Shown here piece by piece: positions 41,801-54,283 of a DNA stretch of 64,000 nucleotides. Every line of letters begins with the position of its first letter. Position 1 is the stretch's first letter. The position numbers and the translations under genes are program-made. Below the pieces are notes generated by a model. That model was not told the DNA's origin. It searched no databases and saw nothing but the letters and a program-made list of their open reading frames with translations. The DNA comes from Formicarius rufipectus (lineage: Eukaryota; Chordata; Aves; Passeriformes; Formicariidae), in the NCBI GenBank assembly GCA_013399695.1, contig VXAU01000944.1, forward strand, positions 1 through 64,000, read 5' to 3'.

Positions 41801-42216
41801 TGGTACAGAAGCTGTTTCTATTTATATGGAACTATTTCAGTGCCTCCAGGACTGGAATAGTCATCCTGGGTTACCAAGGGCTGCTGACCCGGAAATTTAT
41901 GAAAGACATTTCTGTTTGGAGAGTCCTTTGGAGAGGTTGCTCAAATTAGTTGACATCTTTCCGAAACAAGCAGCAGTTGTGTGTTCAAGTTGGGAGAAAA
42001 TGCCACGTTTCAATCAATGCTTACTTTCTCATGGGAAGAAAGTGTGTGAACAGCTCAGAAAGGCAGCAAAGTCTTTGCATCTGTGTCAGGGCAAAGGAGA
42101 GCTGGCAGTCAGGTGGTTCCCCTTCTCACAAAAGGAACGACTTGAGTAAGGTAATTACTGTTTAATATTTTCAACAGGATGTTTGAAGGGAGCATTTAGT
42201 TATCCTGCCAAAATCT

Positions 42217-42248
42217 ATTCAAATAAACATTTATTCAAATAAACACTT
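42217..42248. repeat. Tandem duplication, 16-base unit, two copies
   Basis: ATTCAAATAAACATTT is followed directly by ATTCAAATAAACACTT, 15 of 16 bases identical, and then by a T run. Probably replication slippage. Confidence 0.9.
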
Positions 42249-43515
42249 TTTTTTTTTTAAATTGAGTTTCAGGCTTAAAAGGAATGCCAAACATTCAGGG
42301 GCACTAAACCTCTTAGATCTTCTCTGCAATGGTGTAGCACTGCATTTCTATTGACATTTTGCCTTTTACGTGAAGTGCTGTCCACTCTAGAGAACACACC
42401 AGTGGTGTATCCTGCCTCCTCTTTCACCTTCCTAAGTTCTGTCTTGAAGCTTTACTGAAAAAACAGGACTTTCATTAGAGGCCACTGGTGCATATATTTT
42501 ATGTTCAGCTAATGTTCTTTTAAAGCAAAGCCCCTGTTGAGAAATACTCTGAGCATTCTTCTCATGGCTTAAATCATGCTGCAAAATGCCACACTGTTGA
42601 AATTGCTAACTGAAAATGCCCACATGGACATCTATCAGAAAAAAGGTAATTAATACTTTTCTCCTTGGCACATGTAGTCACATACACAAACATATACATG
42701 GGAGTAGAGATCATAACTTTTTCTAGCTAACAAAACCCAAACACATAGTAAATCTGTTACTGACCTTGCTCTATATGCCCATATCCCATATTCCTCCTTT
42801 TCCAGTTTTCTGAAAGCCTTTTTTTCTGTTGCCTGAACTGCCAAATCTTCAGGGTTCAAAAGGCTGCCCAACAAGGAAAGTTTTACACAACCTGCTCAGT
42901 TTTTCCCTCTTAAATCAGCTAAAAAATTCTGCATAAAGTTTCTCATGAAACAGTAGCATCTTAACCCCAAAAGTCAGACATCAGTCACCATCCAGTGAGA
43001 ACACGTTGGGTGAATGACCTCTGCAAGATATTGTTTAGAAGAGAGTTGTGAGTCTGACAGACAAAAGCAAAAGAAGTCAATGCAGAGAAAGTCAGAGTGT
43101 GTGAGTAGGTGATGAGGAAAGTTGGTTGAGAGCTGCTTGGAAAGGAGTTCTAGCTCTTTGCAAGGAGTGGGAAGCAGTGACAGAGGATATGATCTGCTGG
43201 GGGGCTATTTTTCTTTTTATATTTTAAAAGAAATATTTGACATATAGATTCAACTTCTTTTCATTATTGGAACAACTATCAGACTTCTGACTTTTTTCCA
43301 TGACTGCTCAGAACACATAAATTAGCATTATCTTTGTCAGAGTTAAAAGGATTTAGGAGGAGAAGTAATCCGGATCTTAACAGTAAAAATCAATATACCA
43401 AAATGCAGTGTAATCCTTTGCCACTTCTAGTAGTCTAAGCATAAACTGTTCTATGGCTAGTCTCTTTATTTAGTAATTTATATTTAAATAAAAACACCTC
43501 ATAATGCCTAAATTA

Positions 43516-43645
43516 CCCCCCCCCAAAAAAAAACAAAACAAACAACCAAACCAAACCAACAAACAAAAAAAACCACAAAAAAACCCCAAAAAACAAAAAC
43601 AAAAAGCAAAAAACAAACAAACAAACAAACAAAAACAAAAAAAAA
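43516..43645. repeat. C9 run followed by an AAAC/AACC low-complexity tract
   Basis: Nine C bases at 43516-43524 lead into about 120 bases of nothing but A and C, mostly AAAC and AACC units. It is the longest two-letter tract in the window. No T or G occurs until 43646. Confidence 0.95.
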
Positions 43646-46600
43646 GCTTAGAAGTATTAATGTGTCATTGATCTTTGACATCACTTGGACTCTGATTTGC
43701 CAGATCTTATGGATGCGAAATAACTTTACATATTAGGCACAATCCAAAGTGGCCTTGTCTAATAGTTAATAGAGACAACAAAGAAGATTTCACCTCTTCC
43801 AAAAATTAAGTGAATGTAAAGTTTGAGTGGATAGTTATTCTCAGTAGGAAAGGATGGAAAAAGAGTAAGGAGAGGAGAAGAGTGAAGACTAGGAAAAAGC
43901 TTGAAAATGGGACAATTCTACTGTCTTGTGCTTTTCTGTTGTCTTCTCAGTATGTCACAATATAGAACATGGATCTATATGTGGTGGTGTACAAGTACAC
44001 CCTTCCTGGTGTCAGCTCTTTGCAGTCAGATAAACATTAAGGATCTTTCTTTTCTAATAATTGAGCAGCTTCAAGGTTTATTACAGTTCCATAAACAGGT
44101 GAGAAAAATTAAGGACAACTAGGGAAAAAGACATTCTAGGAACTGCAAGGCAGTGGAGACCTCTGTAAAATTTCATGGCTTAGACATGCCTCAAATCTGG
44201 GTGCTCATTTAAATGTTTCTCTGAATTTTGTATATGTTTGCATGAGTCTACGTTTTAAAATGTGGTATTTGTGAACTTTCTGTATAGTTCTGCATCAAAG
44301 AAGGTTGTTCATGCATCATAGTGGTGAGTCTTGCATGTCTCCATAATACAAGATTTACTCAGCTGTCTAAAATTTTAAAATTAGTTTTATGCATATATAC
44401 CCATCTATTTTACTATGTAGAGTGAACGATACATGATTTTATTTATTGTGGGGAGTCACTGTAGAATTTATATTAATTTCAAAAGACTGCAAGGAAAGAT
44501 TCCAAGTGGAGTGGAAGTCCTTGAAAGGCAATAATTAACCTATGCAGCATCTTTGAAAACTCTCATTTTGTGTAGGTTAATAGGAACCATAGCCTTGAAA
44601 TCATATGCATTTTCCCATTTGAAAAGGATATTTCTAACACCTTTCTAACTCTTTTATTACTGAGGTAACATACAACGTTGAAACTAAGGACACACTCCGT
44701 AATTTTTTTTGTTGTTTTGTTCTTTATATGTGACATATGGTTTGAGTTTTAAAGCTTACTTCCTTTTAGACTAATGAGCCTCTGAAAATGATTAAATAGA
44801 AGAAAGACAGGTTAAGCCAATGACATTTTATCAGAGGAAACACTATCAAATCTAGTGCATGAAAAACCTTGTAGGTTCCCAACATTTCTCACAATAAATA
44901 CTTTCTTACGACTTGAGTAGTAATTAGAAACTTAGGGCATTAAAGGTTTGTCAGGCAAAATGCAAGGAATGATCAGAAAACAAAATGTTTGTATGTGCTA
45001 TGCTCAGCTATCTTTTGTACATATGGCTCTCCAATCTAGCTCTTGTTTTTATGCTGAATTCAAGGAAACTTCTTCAAACATGGGAAAATACTGCTTAAAT
45101 CAAACCCTCAGCTACCATTTGGAAGAATTTTTAAAAAGAAATGGATTAAGCTTACTTGGGGTATTTTGACATTAGACTCTGGATTAGATCCACAGATTAA
45201 AATGATTTTACAAACAATCCACATTTTATGGAGGTGTAGAGATATGATGGATGGACAGTTTGACTAAAGCACTTTGCCTTTCAGCTTGCTGTCTGTGACA
45301 CAGACATCTTGGTAGGTAAACAGTGTTTGCTGCAGTCGAATGGGAAATTACAAAAATGATGGTTAACACTACATTTGCAACTGTTTTGTACAGAGGCCTT
45401 GATCCACTGCCAGAGACTCACTGTGCAAGGTGCTTCATGTGGCTCTGTCAGCAGCAGAGGCTGACTCAGTGGAAGAGCTCCAGAAAGGCTGCAGAAATGG
45501 AGGTTAGTGCAGTGGCATGGACCAAAACAACAAGCAATGCTCTTAACAACCATCTGCCCCCTGGATATTTTGAACTTACATTTGTGTCCTAGAGTTATGC
45601 CCATTGAATTATTTTTGTTCTTTATGAAGTTTATAGTAAAATCTACAGTGCCCTAACACAGAGAGATGATAAAATACTGAGAAATTTAAGTAGATAAACA
45701 AGGAGATGACATCTCCCCTCTTGTCACCTTTAAAGCAAATGTCTTGGAATAAAGATGTGAGTGACAAAGACTGTGCTCACAGGACCCTCTTAGGTGTCTC
45801 TCAGTGGGCTGTGTAGCTGAGTAACACCTGTCTGAGTTGCAAACTGCGTTCTTGAGATCTCTTCCTGTGGGAAAGGTGGGTAGCTGTACTGTCCTTGAGC
45901 TTGCTGGAGACCACCATGCTCTTGTTGAGAGACTGGCAATAATGTTCATCTCATTTATCTTTGCCATCTGATAGAGTGACATTTGGTTTAAGAGGTCATT
46001 TGGAAATTTTCAGTGGAGAAAAAGATACCTCCAGTGGAAACTTCATGCTGTTCCAAGAGAGCTGTCTGAAAGACAAAGCCTAAACCACCATTTGGAGGTC
46101 ACTTTCTCTCTCTAATACATTGCAGACTGCATTTCAATAATCTGTACTTTATTTTTCATACCAAAAAGTATGCAAGGTGAATCTTCTGTTTGCTGACCAA
46201 CTTCTCTTTATTTTTAATGTTTGAAAGAGTATTTCTTAAGTTTTAATTAGAGTTATCAGAGATAAATCTTCCCTGTTTCATATCATGTGTCATTTACACA
46301 CAGTAATGTAGCTTTTACAATTTTTTCTCTTAAATTATCCTTTGATGATAAATGATTTTTTTGCATAACTACAGCAAGTTGCATAAAATAAAATAAAGCA
46401 TGGCAAATAGATCACTTAAGTAGCAACCAAATAAGGACAGGCTCTCGCATAATGCCAAATAGAGTGTTTACCAAGGACTTGAATATCAAGGTATTTTACT
46501 TTCATGCTGTTTTATCCTCACTATATATATGCTTGATCACTCATACTAGATCTGCTATTCCATGTTACTATATATGGACACATAAAAAAATATCTGAAAC

Positions 46601-48370
46601 AAAAGAGAAACTAGCCACTACAGCGGTGAAATGCCCAACTCTGCAGCTACAACTCTTATTTTCCTTTTTCTTATCAAAGACATTCATATAAACTCTAAAC
46701 TTGTATCCTTACTAAAAATAACTTGAAACTTTTCTCTAAAAATAAATCCCTTAGCAATAAATGTAATGAAGTAAATCTTCTTTCTTGATTCTTGTTTCTA
46801 ATTTGTTCAAGGAGGAACATTTGGGGTATATTGTTGTTTCTTTAATTTAAAATCTTATGAACATGAAAGAATTAATAAATCTGTTGCCCTTTCCTTATGT
46901 CAACATAAACCAAAGTATAGGATTGTAGCAAAAAAAAATGTATAACCAGATTCTCTCCTTCAAAAAAGATGTGCTAGTGCCCCTACCTAGGTTTTCTCTA
47001 CAACTTTAGTAAGACTTTTTTTAAATCAACATTTCTCTGTGAACTGAAACACACATACACATATTGACAGTAACATGTTAGTAATGAAAGCTGTGTGCTG
47101 CTGTTAACAAATCTGTCCTAATGCATTAACCTATAGCTTTATTATCCACACTAATTTTCAAGGTTAATTCTTTCCCTTGCTAAATTAATTCTGTTTGCAG
47201 TTACTTCTCTGGGTTCAGAAAGAAAGAATGAATCAACTTGAAGGAAACACTGCCTCTTGGACACATTAAATGCAGCAAAGGGGGAAAAAAAAAAAGGCAA
47301 ACCAGCCTTAAACCAATGGTGACTTGACAAAATTATGTCAAGTGACTGTTGGTAGTTGAACAAGACAATGTAATCATAGATGGCATTCTTTAGATGTGCA
47401 CCAAAGACAACCATAAAAACCATTTGAAAATAAATGTCAAAAAGTGGATAAATCCAATGTTAATTCATAAGACACTCAAAGCAAATGGATTATATTTTAT
47501 GTTTTTTCCTGTGCTACTTTAAGCTTTGATTAGCCAACAATTTAGAAGCAATGAAAGGCAATCATTCATTTATGCAATATGTAAGAAGCCTGGGCAGCTT
47601 ATAGACATAAAATATATTTGAAGTCCAAGTTGAAGAAAGGTTTAAATTATGCAGGAAAATTCAATAATAGCTAAGATCTATTAGTCAACCTAGGAATTCT
47701 GGCAAGGTTGCAAGATCTGAAGACTATACAAGAAACAAAAATCCATTTGTGAGGTATTGGAAAGAAGAGGAGAGTCTGTAGTCACATTATTTAATAATTG
47801 CTGTTGAAGAAGTTTTTTACCTTCTGAGACAACAAATTACACCATTGTCATCTGAAGAATGGATCAGGATAACCAAGATGCGCTCTTGGTCAACCTGAAG
47901 TGAATGCTTCTCTCCTGACCATTCTGAGGAGGAGAGTAAGGTTTCACCAAAGCTGGCAAAGCTGAAGTACAGTTTCTAGCCTGTTGCTCAAGTTGTGCTT
48001 TCATGAACATGGAACAGTGAACCCTTTGTTGTTTGTGATGACACACACGGACTCAGTAACTCCGGGTGAAATGTTGGCCTGGATATGCCCAAGTCAGTCA
48101 GTAGGATAACCCTTACTGTGCAGTTCTGATATTGTGTATGGTATTACTGATTGTGTACCCCTGCTAGCACAGATGCACTTGGAGATCCAAACCAGTCTTG
48201 CACCATTGCTATCTTAACAGTCAAAAAGCTGTAAAATTTGGCTATATTATTTTCTCTACAGAAATGAAAATCCCTCCATACACACGGATTTGTTCACTCT
48301 TTCCTCTCCCTCCTACTTTTAATAGAAGACAAATTGCCCAAATATCTCCTGATCACATTCCACATACTTC
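43646..48370. other. Gene-free AT-rich stretch
   Basis: No exon, RNA gene or transposon recognised. Open frames up to about 107 codons (for example 45281-45604 on minus) show no recognisable domain. Confidence 0.45.
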
Positions 48371-48668
48371 TGTCAGCAGGAAAAGTAGAATTTAACAGAG
48401 AGCCCGGATACCCAGGGTGGTCAAACCCGCCACTTCCAGGATTCAGGGATGATGGAAAAGAACCCCCTGTTTGTCCTCTGGAGTGACCTTCCATCTGAGC
48501 TGCCGGGTTATCACAGATCCATCAGTAAACAAAGGATAGCAGGTTCCCTGGGCAGTGTCAGGATCACACTCAGTGTGACACTGTGTTTGGATGTTCAAAG
48601 AATCTCCCTCTCCTTGCTTTCTTTACCAGGCTTAATAAAGGAACTGCTAAAACCTATGTAGCCTGATA
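48371..48668 (+). other. Possible decayed LTR or retroviral-type sequence
   Basis: This stretch differs from its AT-rich surroundings: it is richer in GC, with blocks such as GAGAGCCCGGATACCCAGGG and TCTGGAGTGACCTTCCATCT. It has a pyrimidine-rich run ending in an AG (48602-48629) and, five bases later, a canonical AATAAA polyadenylation signal at 48634-48639. It also holds a perfect 7-base inverted repeat, TCACACT-C-AGTGTGA, at 48564-48578. The arrangement resembles the 3' half of a class I avian ERV LTR, but the ends and any target duplication could not be defined. An unrecognised terminal exon is an alternative. Confidence 0.28.
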
Positions 48669-51260
48669 AGATGACAAGACAGTCTTTTAGTGTTATTGAT
48701 TGTATACAAGAGGTGGAATGATGAATTATTTCCTATAATGTGCCCTGAGTGGGTTTCATCTTTTTGAGAGATGTTCTTGAAATTCCCTATATGAATTCAG
48801 TTCTTAAACTTCCTGCTGGAAAGAAAAGGGTCTTCACTAGGCCAAAGGGCTGGGGTAAGACAGATATCATATACCTGATAACAGAAAAGGGAGAACTTTT
48901 AGAGTGCATGACCTGAGAGGAATAAATATGTATAGCATATAAAATGGACTGTGGAATGCTACCATGAGAATACTGTCAAAATGAGCCAAAGGGACAAATT
49001 ATGTGCCCCCAAAAGCACTCCACATGAAAAAAACTGCAACTTTTCACCACCCTCCCATATGTGTGGTGGCACAGCTGATTTGCTGCAGCCTTTTTTTTTT
49101 CTCCCTGTAGTGAAAAACAATTTTATTATTCAACCAAACAAATTCTTCTAGCAGGCCACAAGTATTAGAATCCATCATGTGCCTTAGCCATTCTGTGATT
49201 CTGTATGACTCTGTATGTAGTCACATGCAACACAGAGGATATTGTGTGTATTAGCTGTATTTCCTATATCTTTTCCTCTATTTGTCATGCTTAATCTTAG
49301 CAAAATGGCTTAGAAGCCTAAAATTCCTTATGAAGATAATATCTTCTATATTTATTAATGTAATTATCAGGTTTTGCAGCAAAACAATAGGGACTGGAAT
49401 CCAAAAAGAGTGCCACCTATATTGTGTAATTCTCTGGGCCTCAACTATCACCCAAAAATTGCTGCTAGTTTGGCTGTTGTGAAAAGGATCTGATATCCAT
49501 GGACATCTTGCAGAGCTACATGTAATTATACAGTTCAGACTTAAACAAATATGTAAGACTTAGATCTTGAAATGTTATTTGCACGTTTTGGTATAGGTGA
49601 TTTCTGGACAGGCATCACAAAGGGGAAGGATTGTCTGTTTTCTTTTAAGGAACCTTGTGCTCTTGCCATTACTGCCTTGCTGATTCTGGAACCAGTTTTG
49701 AACTTTCTAGCTTGACTGAAAACCACTGAGGTACAGGGATGTTGCAAACAAAGACACTTACATGTTGTCCTATTCTTGGCTGTTGCTATAATTTTACGTA
49801 TGGTAAGCTAGTTTTTACTATTTGCTGCTTAAAACAATATTTAAGGAGCTTTTACTGGGTTTGGAAGAGAGCAGTGGGACAGACTGAATAGTTGTTGAGA
49901 TGCTAGAAGAGCAGCAAGGAACCCAGGCAATAGAGAAGGCTGTAGATGGGTCCAGCTTGAGCTGTCTACTGATCTTAGGCTCACTAAAGATGTGTCAGAA
50001 ACATATTTGGGAATGCAACTATAAAACATTTTTCTTTTGTCAGAAACAAGTACCAGCATTGCAAAGTCAGTTTTACTAAAGGCATCTTACTGTCCTTTAA
50101 AGACTGTTTTTCCTGACAAGGCAGTACAAGTAAGTCTTGGTGCAAATGTAGGACATGTTTACAGAAAGAGCAGAAGGCTCTCTGTTATGTACAAAGATGT
50201 CTTTAAGAAAGCTTTTGATGGGTTGTACTCACTACTATATTTATAATATGATTGTGTATTTGTAATTAATAGATAATTATTGCTTATTCTAATTTCACTG
50301 CATGGTGAAAGCTTCATTTGCATATAGTTCCTGTTACTCAGATGTCAAGAAGGTTATCTGAGACCTTCGGACACTTGATCAGAGTTAGCTGATGAAAGCC
50401 TAACTCTGTTGCCTAAATCTGTCACCTCTCTGACTTTACCACCATCGTTGAAACTGCCAGCAGTGGTTTGTCATTAAAGAGAGTGCGTGGTGCTTTCTTT
50501 GTCAAACTTGTTTTTATTGACCTGCCCAATGCAAGGCACCATCTCTCACTCACAGAGCAGCCTGAGGTATTGTATACCAGGAAATACATCACGACAGAAG
50601 AAAATAAACACTGGGGGAGGAGTACGTTCTGATAACTTTCACAGCCCAGATGAGAACCCAGACTCTTTGTACTCCCATTAAGCATGGGCAGTGCGAGCAA
50701 TGAGGGTGTGAGCACTGAGCTGAGGGGAGAGCTGTATCCCACCCTTCCAGGAATCCTTTCTCATCATATACCACTCTCATGGTACAAGTCAGACTAATGT
50801 ACCATAGACACAATTCTGGCTGAAATGGAGCTTGGCACAAATCACTATCAAAACAAATTATACTTGGTAATTTTTCTACTGTTTTTAGTTTAGTGTGTTA
50901 CTTTAATTTTTTTAATGATTTTGCATTCTGTGTATTCAAAATGTTTGTTCTCCACTTAACAAAGCAGAAAACTGCAAGGTTTTTTCACTAACTGATTAAA
51001 AGTGCTAACTGTCCTAGACCCTACAACATTAAGGTACAAAAATTAAAACTATAAAAAGCATAAAGTTTTCCAGGTATTGATCCTTGGTTGCATATGAGAG
51101 GTCAGATAACTGTATGTCTGGGGCACTGGACTGAAAACCACACTGAGTCACTACGAACTCCCTTTTAACTGGAAAACTAAATCTCAAACGTCTTGATAAT
51201 CCTACAGGCATTCTTCACATTTATTTAAATTTCTCAGGGGAGAGATCGAGTAATTACAAG
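48669..51260. other. Gene-free stretch with a possible CR1 tail remnant
   Basis: No gene recognised. At 49186-49219 the run AGCCATTCTGTGATTCTGTATGACTCTG resembles the repeated ATTCTATGATTCTATGA tail of CR1 on +, but the sequence before it does not match CR1 well, so it is not called separately. Confidence 0.4.
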
Positions 51261-51419
51261 GACACCAAGCTGAAACGGGCAGATGCCACAACAGAAAGAA
51301 GGGATGCCATCCAGGGGGAACTAGAAAAATATTATGACACGTTAGGAGGAAATTCTTTACTCAAAGGGTGGTGAGGTGCTGGCGTAGGCTCCGCAGAGAA
51401 GTTTTGGGTGCCCCATCTT
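51261..51419 (+). mobile_element. CR1 LINE fragment with internal deletion
   Basis: Two CR1 blocks lie together on +. The first (51261-51327) reads GACACCAAGCTGAAACGGGC ... AAGGGATGCCATCCAGGGGG, typical of the CR1 region just downstream of the reverse-transcriptase core. The second (51344-51419) reads GGAGGAAATTCTTTACTCAAAGGGTGGTGAGGTGC ... CAGAGAAGTTTTGGGTGCCCC, typical of the 3' region. In full elements these blocks are separated by a few hundred bases that are missing here. The 3' terminus is also missing: the copy stops in a GTTTGTTTGTTT tract. Confidence 0.82.
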
Positions 51420-52224
51420 GTTTGTTTGTTTTTGAAAGAAACATAATGATTTTAAGAGTATAAAAGTTGAGAAGAGTTATGGTTCTGATAAGATCTGGAC
51501 TCAGGACCAAAACTCTCAAAAAGCATTTTTGAAATCAGGGTAGCTCACTCATCTTTGCAACTTGGAAGTGGAGGCATTGAGTCAGCTGTTGGCTGGGAGC
51601 ACTGTTGTTGACCAGAAAAAGCCAGACAGGATTTTTCCCTTTAATGCCAAATCTGAAGTATTTAGACACAGCCAGAGCAACACCCTACAGACAATGAAGG
51701 AGCTTCAGGGCCAGCTGACATTAGGGCTGTGCACAGTAAACACAGTTGACCCTGAAAATGGTCAGAGGAAGAAGAGTAGATATGGGAGTACAAGGAAGTG
51801 GAAGGAAGTGGATGTTATTGCTCTTGCTCTAAGTGTTGCAGAGGAGTCACAATTCATATGGAGGAGTAAGCTTGAGCAGCAAGGGCAGCATCCTGTGCAG
51901 TGATGATACATTTGTGGTTTATGTATAAATAAGACAGTACCCATATGGCCCAGGGCCTCAGTTTGGATGCTGATCCCTGTTGTGAGCTGTGCAAATGCAT
52001 GTCTTTGCCATTGGTGACAAAGGAGAGACAAGAAACTGCACCAGCACATGGAAAACACCAAGACATGCTTGGTTCCAGAGAGGCTTTTAAAAACTGTCTA
52101 TCAGAGAGGAATACTTACACTCACATGTAGCTTTCTATCTTTATAGGGTACAGCTGACTTCCTCTGGCTACATTCCATAGTCTTTGAACTTACTCTGCCT
52201 CCTGTCATCCTTCTCTCCCACTAG
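51420..52224. other. Spacer between two CR1 copies; one 113-codon open frame
   Basis: A (GTTT)n tract at 51419-51433 is followed by DNA with no recognised repeat. A 113-codon frame at 51562-51903 on + begins with ATG but shows no recognisable domain, signal peptide or membrane segment, and overlaps open frames on the other strand. I treat it as a chance frame. Confidence 0.4.
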
Positions 52225-52227
52225 TAG

Positions 52228-52527
52228 CTAAGTGGGGGTTGGTCTCTCCTCCCAGGCAACCAGCAATAGGACAAGAGGGCAGGAGCTCTGCCAGGGGAGG
52301 TTTAGGTTGGATATTCGGAAGAAAATCTTTACAGACAGAGTAATCAGGCATTGAAATGGCCACCAGAGTGGTGGTGGATTCACTGTCCCTGGAGATTTTT
52401 AAGATGAGACTGGATGTGGCACTTAGTGCCATGATCTAGTAATCACAGTGATGTTGGATCAAGGGTTGGACTTCATAATCTCTGAGGTCTCTTCCAACCC
52501 AGTTGATTCTATAATTCTATGAGTCTA
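52228..52527 (+). mobile_element. CR1 LINE 3' copy with intact terminus
   Basis: The best-preserved CR1 3' end in the window. In order: GGTCTCTCCTCCCAGGCAAC, CAATAGGACAAGAGGGC, GCCAGGGGAGGTTTAGGTTG, GTGGTGGTGGATTCACTGTC, CTGGATGTGGCACTTAGTGC, GGGTTGGACTTCATAATCTC, AGGTCTCTTCCAACCC and a terminal GATTCTATAATTCTATGA. It is 5'-truncated like nearly all avian CR1s and keeps no coding frame. It overlaps in family coordinates with the fragment 0.8 kb to the left, so the two are separate insertions. Confidence 0.93.
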
Positions 52528-52897
52528 AGTTGTTTCTTGTTATGTTCAATATCAAGTGCTTAGCTAGTAACCAGTACCTTCCAGCCCATCAATGAAGCCT
52601 TCAGCAGATATTACAATAGGAACTAGCACATCAAATGTGTTACTAGCTTCCCATCACATGTCCCTCCTAAAATGGAATCAATATGAAATGTGTCAATTGA
52701 GAAAGCTGAAAGTTCATATTATGTAATGTTTAATTGATAATTTTCATCTAAAAATTTTAATTTCATGCCTGTGTTTGCAACTTCAGACAGAAGCAGACTG
52801 ATGCCTCTCAGTGAAGAAAAGGAATACTTGCAGTATAAATAAAATGAAAAAGTTTCATTCAACTAGTCTGGTTTTATGTTCATGGGCACCAACAACC
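52528..52897. other. Unassigned AT-rich DNA
   Basis: No gene or repeat recognised between the CR1 copy and the hexanucleotide array. Confidence 0.45.
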
Positions 52898-52956
52898 TAT
52901 TCTTATTCTCATTCTTATTCTTATTCTTATTCTTATCCTTATTCTTATTCTTATCC
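52898..52956. repeat. (TTATTC)n hexanucleotide microsatellite
   Basis: About ten units of TTATTC with two C-for-A or C-for-T variants (CTCATTC, ATCCTT). On + it is read in one frame as alternating Ser-Tyr, with one His and one Pro variant. That frame has no other coding character, so the peptide is probably meaningless. Confidence 0.93.
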
Positions 52957-54206
52957 ACAAAAAATATTGCTTATATTAATTGTACACATTTTCTAATATA
53001 ATGGGGCTGGACCCTCTACTTTCAAAATCTGATGAATGATTTGATCATTCATGTGGAGACCACAACTTTCAGAGATGTGTCAGATAAACCACTGTTGAAA
53101 AATTTATGAAGAAAAGGTAAGGAAACAAAAAATTGAAAAAAAAAAGTGTCATTCATCTTCCCAGAAGAAGTAGAGGGCCTGTAGGACTGCGTGATCAGAA
53201 AATGTGTCTATTACCTTTAGATTTGGTTTTACTAGAAAAAAAATGTTCCCCTCTCTGATGCACAAAAATTTATTTTATATATGGAATTCTTAGAATCAGT
53301 ACACCAAATGCCTGTATTTGTAAGAATTACAAAGTAAGAAGTATCTATTCCAAGCTAAGTCCAAAACAAACAACAGCTTCAGGCAGGAACAATTTGCTTT
53401 GAAAATGGTGACCCTTGAACATTTTTACATCTCTTTCCTGGAGAACAAATAAATGAATGACCCAACAAGTTAGAGCGCAGGCATGGCTATGTACTAAGGG
53501 CTAGAATAGCCTTGAGAGGAAATAACATTTTCTACCGTAAGAAGGTAATAGAATAACTGTGTTCCATTGAATATTGATGTCAATATGCTACTAGATGTCA
53601 CTCAGATGCTTTGAAAATTGTTTCTTAAGAGCCTGAGTCAGTCATCATGATCCTGTCACTACTTTAGTAGAAATGAAAAGCTTCCCTGCACTAAGGGCAG
53701 CCATGAATCAGGTATTTCTTCTTGCCCATTCTTCAGGCTTACACTGACGTTTAGCAGTGCGTTGGTATTTTTCTTAGTGCCCTTGGACCATAGTCTTGGT
53801 GACATACCAATCCATTGAAACTTTCCCATCTTTGGTTTCACCATCTGTAAAATAAGGGAAATAATACCTATTTTTCTATGTATGAGTTTAATGTCTAGTA
53901 TGTGGGGAAAATAGCTATTTAATAGTAGCTGATTACTGTTTCTTTAAATTTATGAAGCTGCAAGGTGCCTAGGCACCTGAAACTGAAACAGATTTTCCCT
54001 TAAACATTAATTCTGCATACAACTTTCTGTAGCAGCTCAAGCAGCATGAAGCCATTTCTCAGGCTCAAGGCTCTCTCACAGACTTTATTAATCCTTATTA
54101 CTAGTATAGATTCCCTAATCAAATTGAGGAAGAGACAAATCAGGTCAAGAATTCTCTTATTTTTCTGTATTATTTATTCTGAGCTCTCCCCAATATTATA
54201 TCCTGT
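52957..54206. other. Unassigned AT-rich DNA
   Basis: No gene recognised. It holds a perfect 16-base palindrome, AGGTGCCTAGGCACCT, at 53963-53978. Confidence 0.4.
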
Positions 54207-54283
54207 AAAAAAACGCCAAAACAAAAACAAAACCAAACAAAACCAATCAAACAAAACAAACAAACAAACAAAAAAAAAAAAAA
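54207..54283. repeat. A/C-rich (AAAC)n tract
   Basis: Mostly AAAAC and AAAC units with a final A13 run, similar in composition to the tract at 43.5 kb but without the C run. Confidence 0.92.

Larger units (their letters stand above)
26206..43515. other. Long gene-free AT-rich stretch
   Basis: About 17.3 kb with no recognised gene or well-supported transposon. Contents noted: A runs at 30572-30587 and 35814-35831, a near-perfect 16-base tandem duplication at 42217-42248, and a 123-codon frame at 41778-42149 with no recognisable domain. A block near 28787-28880 faintly resembles an old amniote repeat but is too weak to call. Confidence 0.45.

Noticed and set aside
41778..42149. 123-codon open frame on +
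   Set aside because: Overlaps another open frame on the same strand in a different phase, with no recognisable domain.
49186..49219. ATTCTGTGATTCTGTATGACTCTG resembling the CR1 tail
   Set aside because: Only the tail-like repeat is present, without the preceding CR1 block, so it could be a simple repeat. Mentioned in the surrounding entry but not called.
53963..53978. Perfect 16-base palindrome AGGTGCCTAGGCACCT
   Set aside because: About one perfect palindrome of this size is expected by chance in 64 kb. Possibly part of an old repeat.
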